In this document: positions 23,921 through 35,913 of the stretch, piece by piece
How positions within the stretch are numbered: the first letter of the stretch is position 1
Layout: each line of letters starts with the position of its first letter
Origin: Grammothele lineata
Taxonomy: Eukaryota > Basidiomycota > Agaricomycetes > Polyporales > Polyporaceae
NCBI GenBank assembly: GCA_002150815.3
Contig: NDFF03000381.1
Span: 830,385 to 894,384, forward strand
Reading direction: 5' to 3'
DNA: 64,000 nucleotides
Position numbers and translations under genes: made by a program
The notes under the pieces: model-generated
Seen by the model: only the letters and a program-made list of their open reading frames with translations
Databases searched by the model: none
What the model was told of the DNA's origin: nothing

Positions 23921-25272
23921 GTGTACTAGGATTAGTTCATTGTACGATACTACGGAGATAGTCGATACTGTGCCTTCACCCCTGAAGTAGCCCCTGGCAG
24001 AGTGAATGAGATCTTCAATGTCGTAGACAGCTGGCGCACACAACAGTGTCAGTCGACAACAAATGAAGACAAAAGAAGGAGAAAGGCGCTAACTTCGCGC
24101 GACTCGTATGCCTACTGCATCGGCGTTCCAGCGTTTCATCCACATCCCGTCAGCGCCTCAGCGTCTCAACGTGTCCGCATGTCAACCAAGGCGTCAACCT
24201 TCGGCCCCAGCGCACACCCTTCTCCTCCTTCACCTTGTTGCCTCCGTTTCACCTCGCATCAGTTCTGCTCAACCACCTATTACATATCCTTCATCCCTAC
24301 GACAACATGGAACGGCTACCTCAACCGCAACAGCGCCATTCGATTCGACGTGCACAACGACGACAGCTGGAGTAGGTGGAAGGTACGCCTGCTCTTCCCC
24401 ACCTCCCGTCCCGCTACCCCCAAACCCAGCCCAGTCAACCGTGCGACACGAAAAGGCTAGTCAGCCTCCACAAAGGCGTCCGCGCGAAGATGGGTGTTAG
24501 ATAAGCGTCGTAGACGGGGCGTGGGTCCTCGCTCGCCGATACGCGCACGCTCGACGTCGTCGCCACCGGCTTCGATGTTGGGTGAACGCCGTAGACGGGG
24601 CGTGAGTCCTCGCTCGCCGATACGTGCACGCCGTAGACGGGGCGTGGGCCCCCGCCCGCCGATACGTGTACGCTCGGCGTCGTCGCCACCGGCCTCGATG
24701 TTGAGTGAACGCCGTAGACGGGGCGTGGGTCCTCGCTGGTTATTCCCTCGGTCGTCGGCCTATTGTTACTTCCGTACGCAACGATCTCCGTCAGTGGCCA
24801 TTACTACGACGACCAGGTTTTCCAAGTATCCTATCCTCACCAGCCCTTGTATTGTACCATCAAGACCTACACATGTACACAGTAAGGACGACCCTACATG
24901 GAGACGACTCCGATCGGTAGCTTTCTTCTCGGCCATCATGACATTGTATGTCACCCCCCCGTCCGTCTCATCTGCGTCCGTGTCCCGGCATGTTACATCT
25001 GCTGAAATAGCAATGTATATCGCAACTTGTCTAGTTTTCGTCACATGTCGTCGTCCAGTGTTCGGCTTTAGTACACTTTTGTTGTATAAAGCATCTTGTA
25101 TTAGCACTCATTCAATGACATGTTCTTGGTGTGCTGGGCCCGCGACTGGGCATCGGTAACAATAACTCTCGCCGAAGATCATCATGACCACGTACTCCTT
25201 GTGCACTTTCCATGCACTTCGCAACAGAACACAACTTCTGCATAGGAATACAAATACAATAAGTTGGTATAG
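23921..25272. other. Intergenic with Pro-rich frames and a minisatellite
   Basis: Contains the minisatellite at 24509-24740 and Ser/Thr/Pro-rich open frames on the plus strand at 24002-24500. It may hold a relic or an unrecognised orphan gene, since repeat units keep frame on both strands. The last 100 bp is downstream of the JmjC gene. Confidence 0.4.
24509..24740. repeat. Minisatellite with units of 81 and 42 bp
   Basis: The core CGTAGACGGGGCGTGGGTCC starts at 24509, 24590, 24632 and 24713, giving spacings of 81, 42 and 81 bp. All are multiples of three. The long unit carries an extra part with TCGTCGCCACCGGC that the short unit lacks. Confidence 0.88.
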
Positions 25273-28077
25273 CTACAGCTCCTGCACAAGCATCTCTTCG
25301 ATCGTCCTGATCTCCTCATGAGAATAAGGGCTCATTGCTGCGATAAGAATTGTCAAAAAGTTGTCATCATCGCCCCAGACAGTCTTCCTCAGACGTTCGT
25401 CGGAATCACGGTTATAGATATTACCATGCTTGCCCCTCCTAATGACGAAGTCAACAAATTCAATCCGATGAAAACATTGTGAAATGACTTACATGTGATC
25501 GACAAGCCCGCGGCGATTGTTGAACTTCTTGCTGCAGTTCCGCACCACGCAGTGGTACTGGCGATCGACGGACAGTTGCCCCAGGCCGGTTTGCTTGCTA
25601 GCCCTGAGCCGAGCACGCTTCTGCTTTCTATGAGCAATCCTATCCTCGAGACCCAAGAGCGCGCCCTAAGTTCCATACGTCACTTATTAGCTCTCAAACG
25701 CCCTCCTCTGCGAGATGAATCCATTACCTGGACACCTGCACCACTGCTCGGCAAGTCAGGATTGACTTGGACGTCAGTGTAATCTACATCCATATCTTCA
25801 GACGTGAAACCTAGTAGATACGAGTCAGCAATTCCGTGTAATGAAATGGAGAAGTGGTCTCAGATTCCAATCACCTTCAGCTTCATTGCTACTGTCCACG
25901 TTCCCACTGGCGGACACCGCCAACCACGTGTACCACAGCAAAGACTTCAGCCGCAAGAAGTCTTCACCAAAACCAGTCTGAAGGCGATATGCCCGTTGCT
26001 GCGGGATCATCTGTGCCATCCGACCGAGGTTATCAAGCGACACGAAGTCATAAGCAACCTTGATCGCATTTTGGAGGTTTACGACCTAAATCTCCCTTAT
26101 TACTAACGCTCAAATCTATCATGAAGACCAATGCATACCTGGTGCGCACATCCCGCTGGAATAACAACAAGATCCCCGACATACTGCAATATCCTCCACG
26201 GCTTCACCAAATACTTATTCTCTAAACGCTGAAGAGCATCATCGTCGAGAAACACGGAATGAGAGTGAATCGGATCCACGTCTTGAAATTGTTCGTTCTC
26301 CTCGCGCAGAAATTGTCTGACCAGATCCGCGGATTCTGCGGGGAAGATGGTCCATAGCGCTCCGGGTTCACGCTTGTTCAGTGCCCATGTCATGACGTTC
26401 AAAGCGTCTGCGACGTCCAGATGGAGTTTTGTCGTACCAACAATAAGGTAAACCCCGTGACAGCCTACGGCAATGTACATCTTGGGACCTAAAACAAATA
26501 CTGTCAGAGCCATCATTCCGTGAATGCTGCGGTGTTAGGCGTTCCCCTCATTTATAGCAAACAATGCTACTTCATCCGCCATATTAATCGTATTGAGACA
26601 GTGTTGCTCACTTACCTAGGTCAAGCGGTATCCCATTCTCAGGAAAGTAGGACGCCACATTCAACCGTCCATCCAAGGACATGATGTCCCGACAGATGGA
26701 CGGGATGCTCAGCTTCAAGTCTTCGTAGAGATTTGCGAACGCCTCTTTCATTGTCTGGTCAGTAGGCCAGTCCTGGCGTTGACAGCAATTAAGAACGGCC
26801 CATCAAATGCAACAAAACGGCTTACTTTGATCTTCAAGACAGCCCCTTCTGCGTTGGACGTTTTCAGGAGCTCGAAGAAATCAGCCGCCTTCCACTGCAT
26901 CTCGCACGGCTCGTTCGTCCTACAGTCAATGACGGTAACCATCTTCGACCCATATCGGCGTATAAAGTAGTCAGGGTCCCATTCCGTCTGCAGTTTTTTG
27001 TCGACTCCCTGAAGCACAAAGGGTTGCCCATTCCAAGCATCCGACAACTGTGGTTCAGTAAGCGTGTCCACAGGGATGGAAATATGACTACGATTGTTTG
27101 AAATCACGTGTTCGCAGCGACGCAAACCTCCATCGCTGTCAGAGGACCGTCAGTGTAAAAACCTTCCTCCACGATCACAAAAGGCCATACCGCTGCAAAA
27201 GGATTTCCCTCATACGTACAATCACGGCGTCTAGCTCTTGAACTCGGAATCTAGAGATTGGCTGAAAGTGTGCGCGTTGATGTGGGGGGTATGGCTTTTG
27301 AGACGTGCAATTACCGCATTCTCGCCATTTGGACAACTTATATACTCGTTAGATGGTAGGAACGGACCAGATCATGCTACGCACTGTAGTCGTGTCTTTG
27401 CTGAGGTCGTCTATACACGTGCCGCATATCTCCGCCCCACAGTTGCCGCAAAACCAGGTGCAGGTGAACAACTCAGTCGCACATGCGTCTAAATCGAACA
27501 TGCTTATCCGCTCGGGCTCCAACACATGTCTAGTGAAACACCATACCACAAGTGACGCGCTCGTCCAGCTCCCGTTTCCTATAGATTGAACCCCTTGCGA
27601 TGTGATCGCGTTCTGCTTCGAGGTCTGGAAGTAGACTTTCAGCCGTGTGGAGCTAGATGATTCTATCAAAACGTGTTGGTATATGGGATCGAAAGCACTC
27701 ACGAGCAGCAGTTTCGAGCAGAAAGCATCTAGCTTCTCATTGTGCAACCCAGGGAAGATAGGATCGTCTCCCCTCTCTGAGTAGAATGAGGTACCGCCCT
27801 CGTTGCTGGCACCCGACGTGCAAACACGCCGAAACCCTGGTGCGAATGTCGACACAGTTAGGACATTAACATTTTGAACAATGACTAACTCACCTTTGTG
27901 CCAGCAACGTTCGCGAGGCCGAGCTGAACATCCACAACATTTCGGCAACGCCGCAAATTCACGGTCTAACCGCGAGTAACAACACAGAGAGTCTTGGGGA
28001 CGCCACACTACGTCGTCCATACACTGAGAGTCTGTTGCATGCCAGCGCGACTTCCCGAAACCTTGTTCGTCACGCAT
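25273..28077 (-). CDS. KDM3-like JmjC histone demethylase with C-terminal C2H2 zinc finger
   Basis: Ten exons (28077-27894, 27836-27385, 27336-27191, 27135-26826, 26772-26616, 26488-26139, 26085-25875, 25810-25728, 25665-25493, 25438-25273) join into 743 aa without a stop. Cys 180, 187, 191, 194, 199 and 202, followed by C219 and C222, form a zinc-binding region like that before the KDM3 JmjC domain. The JmjC core reads GPKMYIAVG, TTKLHLDVADALNVM and VVIPAGCAHQ. Iron ligands H439, D441 and H532 are all present, so Fe(II)/2-oxoglutarate demethylation is plausible; known KDM3 enzymes act on H3K9 in the nucleus. After the JmjC domain comes a basic stretch (HRKQKRARLRASK, possible nuclear signal) and a C2H2 finger with C670, C675, H688 and H693. 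The one long intron (26489-26615) is 127 bp; the others are 48-64 bp. Substrate is inferred from the family only. Confidence 0.9.
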
Positions 28078-30877
28078 ATCTAGTCACGTGCGGATTTACG
28101 AAATAGCGCCTATTTGCGGCCCGTGAGGGCCGCAGCCGCGTCCTCCAGTGCCTCGATCAAAGTGCGCAACGGAGACCCCTCACAGAGCAAAGAATAAATT
28201 CATTGCGTGCATCGCCTATTTTTCTCTCATGGGCTTATCAGTTGGGCCTTGGATAATAATATGACTGAATATAACAGTGCAGACGTATGTAGTATATGTC
28301 ACACCATGCGAATACATATCGCACGTATCATCGTATCGTCTATCCTAGTCGCCATCCTATCGTCCACAACGGCCCTCCCATGTACGCAGTCGATCATCCT
28401 GTGTAATTCTCGCCAGCCCATGCGCCGCAACCGACAACAGTAGACAGAACGCTGGAGATGAGTCACCAGGATAGGTCGAGCGTAGGCCAGAACAGGTCGC
28501 GTATAAGACGGGCAGAGCACAGATGGGGTTGCGTGCGACCTGGACATCCTGTTTGACGACACTGTGAATGAAAGCTACGGATGCCATCAAGAGAACAAGG
28601 GATGGAACACACCTATACTGCTCCTCCTGGGGACCTTTGGGGCGCACAGCTACTGTGATTATGACAACTGTGATCTAGCCACGGATGTCGCCGTGTGATG
28701 GGACTCGTTCCGCCATAGCGACTCTTCCCAAACCTGAAGCAGAAACCCGCCGGCGAGACCGTGACTGGTCTCCCTCAATTAAACCTCGTGTGCGTCCCCA
28801 GCCTCACCATAACCTGGTGCAAACGTCCTGGTAGTGAGAGCGTCGGACCCAGCCTCGAGCAAACTTCCATAGAACGAATCTGCGGGTGCATTTTCACATA
28901 CAACGAGGATTTGAGCGTCGGGAACCCGCTTATATTCGAAGCCGTTCCTCAAGACATGCTTCGGTCTTCAATGAGATATGCTTACTAATACGCACCTCAA
29001 AGTACCGATGTTGACCATTACAAGGCTGACTGTAAACGAACAGTGGTCGCGAGGGAGGAGGGCCGAGAACGACAAAACAAAGCAGAGGGCCGAAGACGAC
29101 TCCATACAGTCGCGGTGACCGAAAGCTTAAGGACACAGCACTGTTCGAAGCGCCCAAACGCCGCTACTCGCGACCGATGCGTACGTAATCTGCATCACGC
29201 CATGTGAACCTCACATGTGGTATCGCGAGGCGAACCATATGGCTCGTCTAGGTTGCGTCTAGGACCCGGGGAACGAGGACGCTCCTCCTGGACCTACGAA
29301 TAGTCTATCTTCCGCAGCGACAGTCCGGCGAGGATCCGCATTCCGCTGTGTACGTCCCTGACTGCTTGTACTAGTAGCAGTAGCGTGCAACAGATCTAGA
29401 TACGCATAGAGGCGGCAGAGATCTCCCTAGAGCCTGCGTGAGGCTGTGGTACGCGAAGGCACCAATGTGTGACATCTTGGGCGTGATCGTCGTCCGTACA
29501 TGCGGTCGTTCTACTACCATAACCAATCGTGATCAGGCTACTACATGTTCGAGCACCTGACAGAGCTGATCATTGAGAATGGAAGGTCCTCCGAAGGTGG
29601 GCCCATGGGCTATAAGTACAATTCCGCCCATCGGCGCCATCACCTACTATCGCCAGTTAGATCATACACTTTTTTGGGCCTAACGGTCTACGCGGTTTGT
29701 AAGTACTCACTACTATACACTCTTGAGGAGGAACAGAGCTAATACAAAAGGGTAATGAACCACCGGACACTTTCTAGAATGCTATAAATCACCGTACTGA
29801 ACATTCAGTCATCTTCTGCAGGCACAGGGCACTTGACAGCTCCCCAGCAGCAGGGCGCATAACCAACGAATGTATTCACCCTGAAGATACAATCAATCCG
29901 AGATTTAGTAGACGCAGATTGGAGTGCGTACGGAAGTTTATATATGTGAACTTTGCCTTCCGCTTTGACCTTACACTCTCGGTACCACAGCCCCTAAATT
30001 CTATAATGTGAGCATGTCAATAACCACAAGTAGCCTTGTTATCTGACCTCAATCTGCTCCATTGCTACCACCCTACCAATGACAGTCTTACCGTCCATCA
30101 AAAAGAATAGATGACTTCCAAGCTGTACAATTTCAATCAGCCGACGTTCATAGGCATAACACAACCCAAAAGCAAAGTGAGTATACCGGAAAGATTGGAG
30201 TAGCGGCATTTGGCTGAAGAGCTGCCATGATAGTACAAAGAGAGAGAGAAATTCCTATCGATCAAGCTCAAAGGCGTACTTCATTTAAGACGTAATGGAG
30301 GTACAACCGTTGCTACTTGGCCCGGGTGTTCTAGCCCTCTAAGCTTACGATACCTAGATGTGTCAGGCCTATTCCCAGATTGGCCACTATCACTCCCAAT
30401 TAACAGCACAACGTGCTTATTAATTTATTGGGGCTTGTTTGTAGGATCGCCGTTGGCTGGTCAACTCGCTTCATTCAGCGCTAATAATCATTCCCTAGAC
30501 ATCCACCACCTCTCCCCTCCATTTGACAAGCAACTGCATACTCAGAACATTACCCTCACAAGTTGCTACTTCAAAAACGTGCACTTGGAGCTATAATCTG
30601 TGACAGACACTTGGGACTTTTAAGCGTACGTCATCTTTATTACCCAAATGGTGCATAAGACATTGTAGACGTGGCGTTCAAACCTGCATCTATTCTCCCT
30701 TTGTATAAAGTTCATATAACTGGCGTGAACTCACACCCATTTCCTTATAGACATCCATTGGTGTTACTGTTTCCTTGTTAGCAGAATCTCTATCACCGTT
30801 CAACTCTGACTGTTTGAAGGTACTTATTAATTTTCGTATAGGATGGTTCCAAGCCGCTAACAAATTAATAATAGATC
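28078..30877. other. 2.8 kb without a supported gene
   Basis: The first few hundred bases must contain the JmjC gene promoter. The rest has short, overlapping frames (such as 28761-28988, 29545-29742, 30360-30596) with no family resemblance. 29.7-30.9 kb is AT-rich. Confidence 0.45.
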
Positions 30878-31642
30878 ATGCCTACTGCACAGGTTTATGC
30901 TCAGTGGAAGCAGTGGTCCACACACCTTCATCCTGCAGGCGACCCTGAGCTCATCTTTCACTTCGATGCCCCAGTTACCCCCTCTTGGCCTCTGGACATT
31001 GGGGTCTACGTCAAGCTATTCTGCCTGTCTCCACCAACAGGCCACATCGTCCAACAACGTTTGGCCCGTGACGCTGGTATTACTCTTTACGATACATATG
31101 ATTCCCAAATTGAGGGCATTATCTCAGCTATTGACTATCTTTCAGAGAATGAGGCTGTTTTTGTTGTTTCCAACACATTATCATGGAGCCCAGTTCGTTT
31201 TGCAAAAATTGCCATCCAGCGGATCGACGGCGTTACCACTTCGTCTTCCTTGGTTACCAATGCCACCTCTGCTATACAGCCTGGCAGTACTTCACCCTCA
31301 CCAGTCACTACAGGTCTAGATCCCTCTATTCAGATAATTCCTCGAGTCTATCCACTTGCAGTGCCTCCTGACCCACGTTATGCTAATCTTGTTTCCATCA
31401 CAAATTTCCGCCAGAGTCATCTCATCTTCCATGACGTTCAGCAGTTAGAGCTAGATATGAGACAGGCAGAGCTTCAGGCTCGTATTCCTCGTGATATTAT
31501 TCCTCTCCATGAAGATCCGGATCTCCCTGACTTCTTCATGCCCCACATGCCCTGTCTGTATCAGATCCATTCTATTCATTCGAACTGGTGCATAGGCGAG
31601 TACTTTGTACACTGGGATTACGAGATTAGTGCATTGTGGTAG
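30878..31642 (+). CDS. Single-exon orphan protein, 254 aa
   Basis: An ATG at 30878 opens an uninterrupted frame to a stop at 31642. The protein starts MPTAQVYAQWKQWSTHLHPA. It has hydrophobic strands (VYVKLFCLS, EAVFVVSNTLSW), a Ser/Thr/Pro linker near residues 130-160, and a helical part (LELDMRQAELQARIPRD). It ends with an aromatic-rich tail (YQIHSIHSNWCIGEYFVHWD). Its length and natural amino-acid use in an AT-rich setting make it the best gene candidate between 28 and 35.9 kb. It has no introns, unlike most genes here, so it could be a domesticated or degenerate element gene. No family is recognised. Confidence 0.5.
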   Translation: MPTAQVYAQWKQWSTHLHPAGDPELIFHFDAPVTPSWPLDIGVYVKLFCLSPPTGHIVQQRLARDAGITLYDTYDSQIEGIISAIDYLSENEAVFVVSNTLSWSPVRFAKIAIQRIDGVTTSSSLVTNATSAIQPGSTSPSPVTTGLDPSIQIIPRVYPLAVPPDPRYANLVSITNFRQSHLIFHDVQQLELDMRQAELQARIPRDIIPLHEDPDLPDFFMPHMPCLYQIHSIHSNWCIGEYFVHWDYEISALW

Positions 31643-31719
31643 CTACTCTACGTCATCTATGTGCTTACGGTCTCCGCTACTCAAATAGCAGTGCCTTCCG
31701 TTGGACTCTCCACCCGGCT

Positions 31720-31880
31720 CGGAAGCGGGCTGCAGCCGTCTCTGAAATCGCAGCCGATCAGAAAAAAGCGCTCGCTCGGGCAAGGCAGACGCTCCCGTGC
31801 GCAAGACGCCGGCACAGCGGCTCTCGAGAACGCGTGAGCGTCGAGACTCGAGCCCGCCTAGCAGAGATCACTTAAGGCGG
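31720..31880 (+). repeat. Dispersed CTCGAG-rich repeat, partial copy
   Basis: Contains GCGGCTCTCGAGAACGCGTG followed by GAGACTCGAGCCC, similar to the cores at 11.0, 12.36 and 33.07 kb. The match is shorter and less certain than between the 11.0 and 33.1 kb copies. Confidence 0.4.
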
Positions 31881-32979
31881 TGTTGATTTTTGTCCAAACA
31901 TTGCCACACAAACTACTTGTACCGTACTTGAAAACGGCCAATCCAGTGTTGTTCTATTGGATCGAATGCAAGCTTCCACCAAGCGTTCCCGGTGTCCGGT
32001 CCGCCCGCCTTGTCCTCGCGGCCCATCACGCCGCGTTACATTCTGTCACGTATTGTCACACTCTGTCACGATGGGACACGCTTACTTCAGCTCACGCGGG
32101 ACTGTGGCTCGAGACGCGAGAAACGCAGCTTCTGACTGGCTCCCCGTGCCCCCGCCCCCCGCCCCCGCCCCAAAACCACACTCCAACATCTTTGGACAGC
32201 CTAAAAAGCAACCTTCAAGTCATTCGGTGTCTCCTCTCTCTTTAGTGTCTCTCTTCTCATCTCTGTTTGTGTCACTTTCCATACGCCTCGCCGCCAGCGA
32301 TCGCGGCAGGACCGGCCACTTCTGCGGGTACCTCTTGCAACGTCTAGTCGTTCTTAGAAGCCCCACAGCTCCTCTCGTGCTACCTACAACGTATATCCCT
32401 TCTAAGTCGTATCCTATGTTATCCAATCGCGCGTGCTGTGCCGCGAATCTGATCATACTCTCATCTTCACATACAGCGCTGTCTGAGAATACGCCGCTCT
32501 CCACCCGTGCACTGCTCTCTGCTCATGCACACGCCTCTCCGCGTGCGCAACGCTGTCCGCCCAACTGTCTTCCTCCCGCGTACCGCTTTCCGTCAGCGCG
32601 TTACCTGTTTGCCACGCGCCGCTCCCCTAGCCGCTTGTATCCTCTTGTAAACCCGGCGATCCCGAGCTGCACGGACGATTGCCCTGCGAGATTAGACACT
32701 CTAGCTGGTAAGTCATGTGTATGGAGTACGCGATTGCGATGTATAAGCGGGATTAAAGGAGAAGTGAACGAAGGTAAGGCGAAGGTGCCCTGCTCCACAC
32801 GTTGCAGCGTTTCGCCCTCGTATTAGTAGCCCACAAGATTGCCTCGTACTCTACGTGTATGCTGTGTGTATATGAAAATATCGTCGAGATTCTATCGTGT
32901 GATGCGTGCACCTGATCGAGGCGAACCAAGGAATAGCTCAGCCTGTTCAGCTACCCAGCCACAATAATGCAGTAATCGT

Positions 32980-33110
32980 CGTCGAGCGCTCTCGAACAGC
33001 CGCAAACAGTGGCAAAGAGCTTGAGGCAGGGGGACCAGTCTCGCTAACTCACGCGGTTCTTGAGACTCTCGAGTGCCCTCGAGCAGTGTCGTCTTTTCCT
33101 GATCGGCGAT
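32980..33110 (+). repeat. Dispersed CTCGAG-rich repeat, copy 2
   Basis: 33051-33088 matches the reverse complement of 11021-11058 with few differences. The part to its right (CTTTTCCTGATCGG) matches 13801-13816. Where the 11 kb copy has CG, this copy often has TG or CA, as expected of methylation-driven or RIP-like decay. Confidence 0.6.
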
Positions 33111-33962
33111 TGGCTCCAAGTATGGCTCACGAGTCACCAATGTGTCGCTACCCATCAGTCGCCCTAACTATCGTCCCTACTCCTAACTCGACCTATACTC
33201 TCTCTCCGCGACGTTGGTGTTGAACCCGACGAGATTTGCCTACCGCCTACCATCGTATCTACTCCCGCGTACGTCGGTGGACACTAAGCTGTTAGTTCTA
33301 AGGCGCGTAACGTATCTTTTCTCCAATTGCCATGCTTAATCAAGCCTGCCCGTAAATGACCGCCAACGCGACACGGCGACGATGGTATCACCAGAATACA
33401 CCCCGACACGCCGGCTCCAGACGCACTTCCATGTCTCCTTCCTCGTTCGTACACCTACCCGATGGATGACACGACCAGCCGAGTCACCGTGATATGTGGA
33501 CGCTCGCGCCCGCTCTCTCTGCCATCGCCACCACCGCTGTCCCGGCCGCGCTGGTCGCTCACTCAGTCAAGACATTTTCAAACATTCGCCAGCCTGTGGA
33601 GTCCTTAAGCAGGGACAGTGGACGTCGTCCATGCTATAAACCTCTACACAACCCACGGCCTACGCCTGCTCGACGGTCATCCCGTCACCGACTTCAGCAT
33701 GTTCCTCGCACCCCCTTGACGCGACTCGTCGATGTCGGGCCCAGCCACCCACGTCACACCTCCTGCTGCAGCTATGTTTATAGTGTAGAACCCATGTAGG
33801 AGTTGCATTCATCCGAAACCAGAATACTACTGCCGGTAGGACCTGCGGATTGTGACGCCTGCGACACGACCACACAACTCCAGCGGTCAAAGCTTTGCTC
33901 CCACCCGCTTCCGGCGGAACAAGTGCACATGCAGTAACCCCCTCTTCTGGAGCTCATGAAAC

Positions 33963-34177
33963 ATGGAGGTGCCTTGCGCGCGCCACAGGGTCATCTTCTT
34001 TGACGAGAACATGGGCTGCCCCAACCATGATATCAGTCCGTAGTACGTCTACGAGAAGAAAGGCAGCGCCGCTTACCATCTTGTGACGAATACGCTCGCC
34101 CTCGGACATCTGGGTGCTTTCCGGGACCGGACGTACGACCTGTTCGCCGTCAATGATCTGAATATCGCATCCGAATA
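33963..34177 (+). pseudogene. Gene fragment of unknown family
   Basis: One frame reads RVIFFDENMGCPNHDISP, meets a TAG, and continues in the same frame as YVYEKKGSAAYHLVTNTLAL, then GHLGAFRDRTYDLF, ending at a stop near 34177. Both halves look strongly protein-like, but there is no start, and the stop in the middle is not removed by an obvious intron. It is probably a decayed gene or one exon of a longer gene that I could not assemble. Confidence 0.35.
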
Positions 34178-35913
34178 AAACCCAAACGACGTACAGCTGT
34201 GAGATGCTTCATAACGCACATAGTGCCCATACGCTTTCCATTGCTATATATCGGTTCGGTACCAAACCTCAGAGCGCACGCCTTTGATTGTTCATCTCGG
34301 CCATGCCGTGGACAACGTCTCACGCCCCGACGCGAACCCGCAGCTCAGACGCCGGTTCCACGCATCTCGTCAGCACGCTGACCTACGCTGCGATCCATCG
34401 GCGACAGCCCTGCGCCACAGGGTCTATGGTGCCCATCGTTTCCAACCCCCCGTTTCCCCCTGCACCGTCCCCTCCGTCCCCTCATTCCCCTCATCGGATT
34501 CCATCACTGTCCTCTCAACCAGAAAAATTCTACATCTACTCTTGCCACCTCACGATTAGCGAAAACCTACAGCAGCCAGATGGCAACATTCTACAGCGAG
34601 CTACAATGCACGCTGGACGACGACGCATTGCTCCGGAATGGTGCGTTGCAGTCAATCACGTCGCATTCCACATCTCCTCCATGCCACAGTTCGTTACCTC
34701 CTGTACTCTGCCGCGAAGAAACGGGCGAAGGCTGAGCATTCTTAGAAACCACGCCCTCCCCGACCCCTATACTGGCATTGTCGACGCTCCGTTAGACTCG
34801 TGACCAGCCTCTACGGTGCACCGCAATACTATAGTTCACGCAACGTGGAATCTGAGAGGTGTGGGACGGGTTTTGCGTGGGGGGACAGCTTAGGCGGGGC
34901 GAGTACGGTGCTTCCTCCCCCTCTCCCCGTACCAAGGCGGCTGGTTACGAGACTAACGCTCCGTCTTACCGTCATCGCCGCTCTTATCTCACTGCCCATG
35001 TCCTCTCTCCCCCGCCCCCTCCCTCGCAATCTCAAGCATTACTATTCCTCATTCCGAACCACTACCATACGGTGTACTACCATAAGTCGCCCGCAGGCCT
35101 CACTCATAGTACCCCTAGGCACATATGACTCATATCCATCCCTCGTACCAATATTCACATAATTTCTTCGCTTCAGTCACAATCAAATGTTGATAGACCA
35201 TGGTGCTTTGATGTTGCCAATGGAAACGCAATTACTATCATGATTCCTTAGCCAGTACCTGCTAGTCGATTATACGTCAGATCCAACGACGACTAGATGA
35301 TTTTTGCTATCGCCCATGACACTGCACATCTTGTATTCTATACCTCTCAATAGAGACCAAAAAACATGCTAGTACGGGACTATGCTCGACAGCGCTCATC
35401 GACATTCGCTAGACATGAACAGACGGTTTGTCAGTGATTGACGAAGAGAGGCACAACTAATCCGCCCCCAATAGCCATTAGTGAATGACAGCCAGACGGT
35501 ATATTCGCATGCGAATGAGCAACGATAGACATACATGTCTACACCGTACCGTACACCAATGAAGGGCGCCCACCTACTAGAGACACGGCTGGGGCCCTGC
35601 TCGGCATTTGGGCGGTCACCCAGTATCCCAGAATCGCGGTGTCTCACTTCAGGCTATGGCTCTACAGTAATCTCAAACACGTTAGCGTATACGAGTTTGA
35701 ATAGTTGACGAATACAGCATGACATTCACCATTGGGCCCAACTCAACTTCGAGACACAAATTCTTTTTCCCTCAGCACGCAATCAGGTAAAGCAAACTTG
35801 AATATTTAAACAACTCCCGAGCGTACCGAACACCCATCCCTACGCATCTCAAAGGCCGACCCCAGAACCCAAAGCACACCCTTGTCCACCCCATCCTGCC
35901 TCAATCAACTATC

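Larger units (their letters stand above)
31643..35913. other. 4.3 kb, repeat-rich, no intact gene
   Basis: Holds two copies of the CTCGAG-rich dispersed repeat and three TGTCAC motifs in 32043-32073. A gene-like fragment lies at 33963-34177. Long plus-strand frames at 31957-32826 and 34288-34803 are low in complexity and look non-genic. From 35.1 kb on the DNA is AT-richer; the last few hundred bases should contain the B2 promoter. Confidence 0.45.

Noticed and set aside
27700..27740. GTGAGT...GATAG in the JmjC gene as an extra intron
   Set aside because: It would be 40 bp and break the frame; reading through keeps the protein open and in phase with the next exon.
31957..34803. Long plus-strand frames at 31957-32826 and 34288-34803
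   Set aside because: Ser/Pro/Arg-rich low-complexity products of C/T-rich DNA, with no start context, introns or family support.
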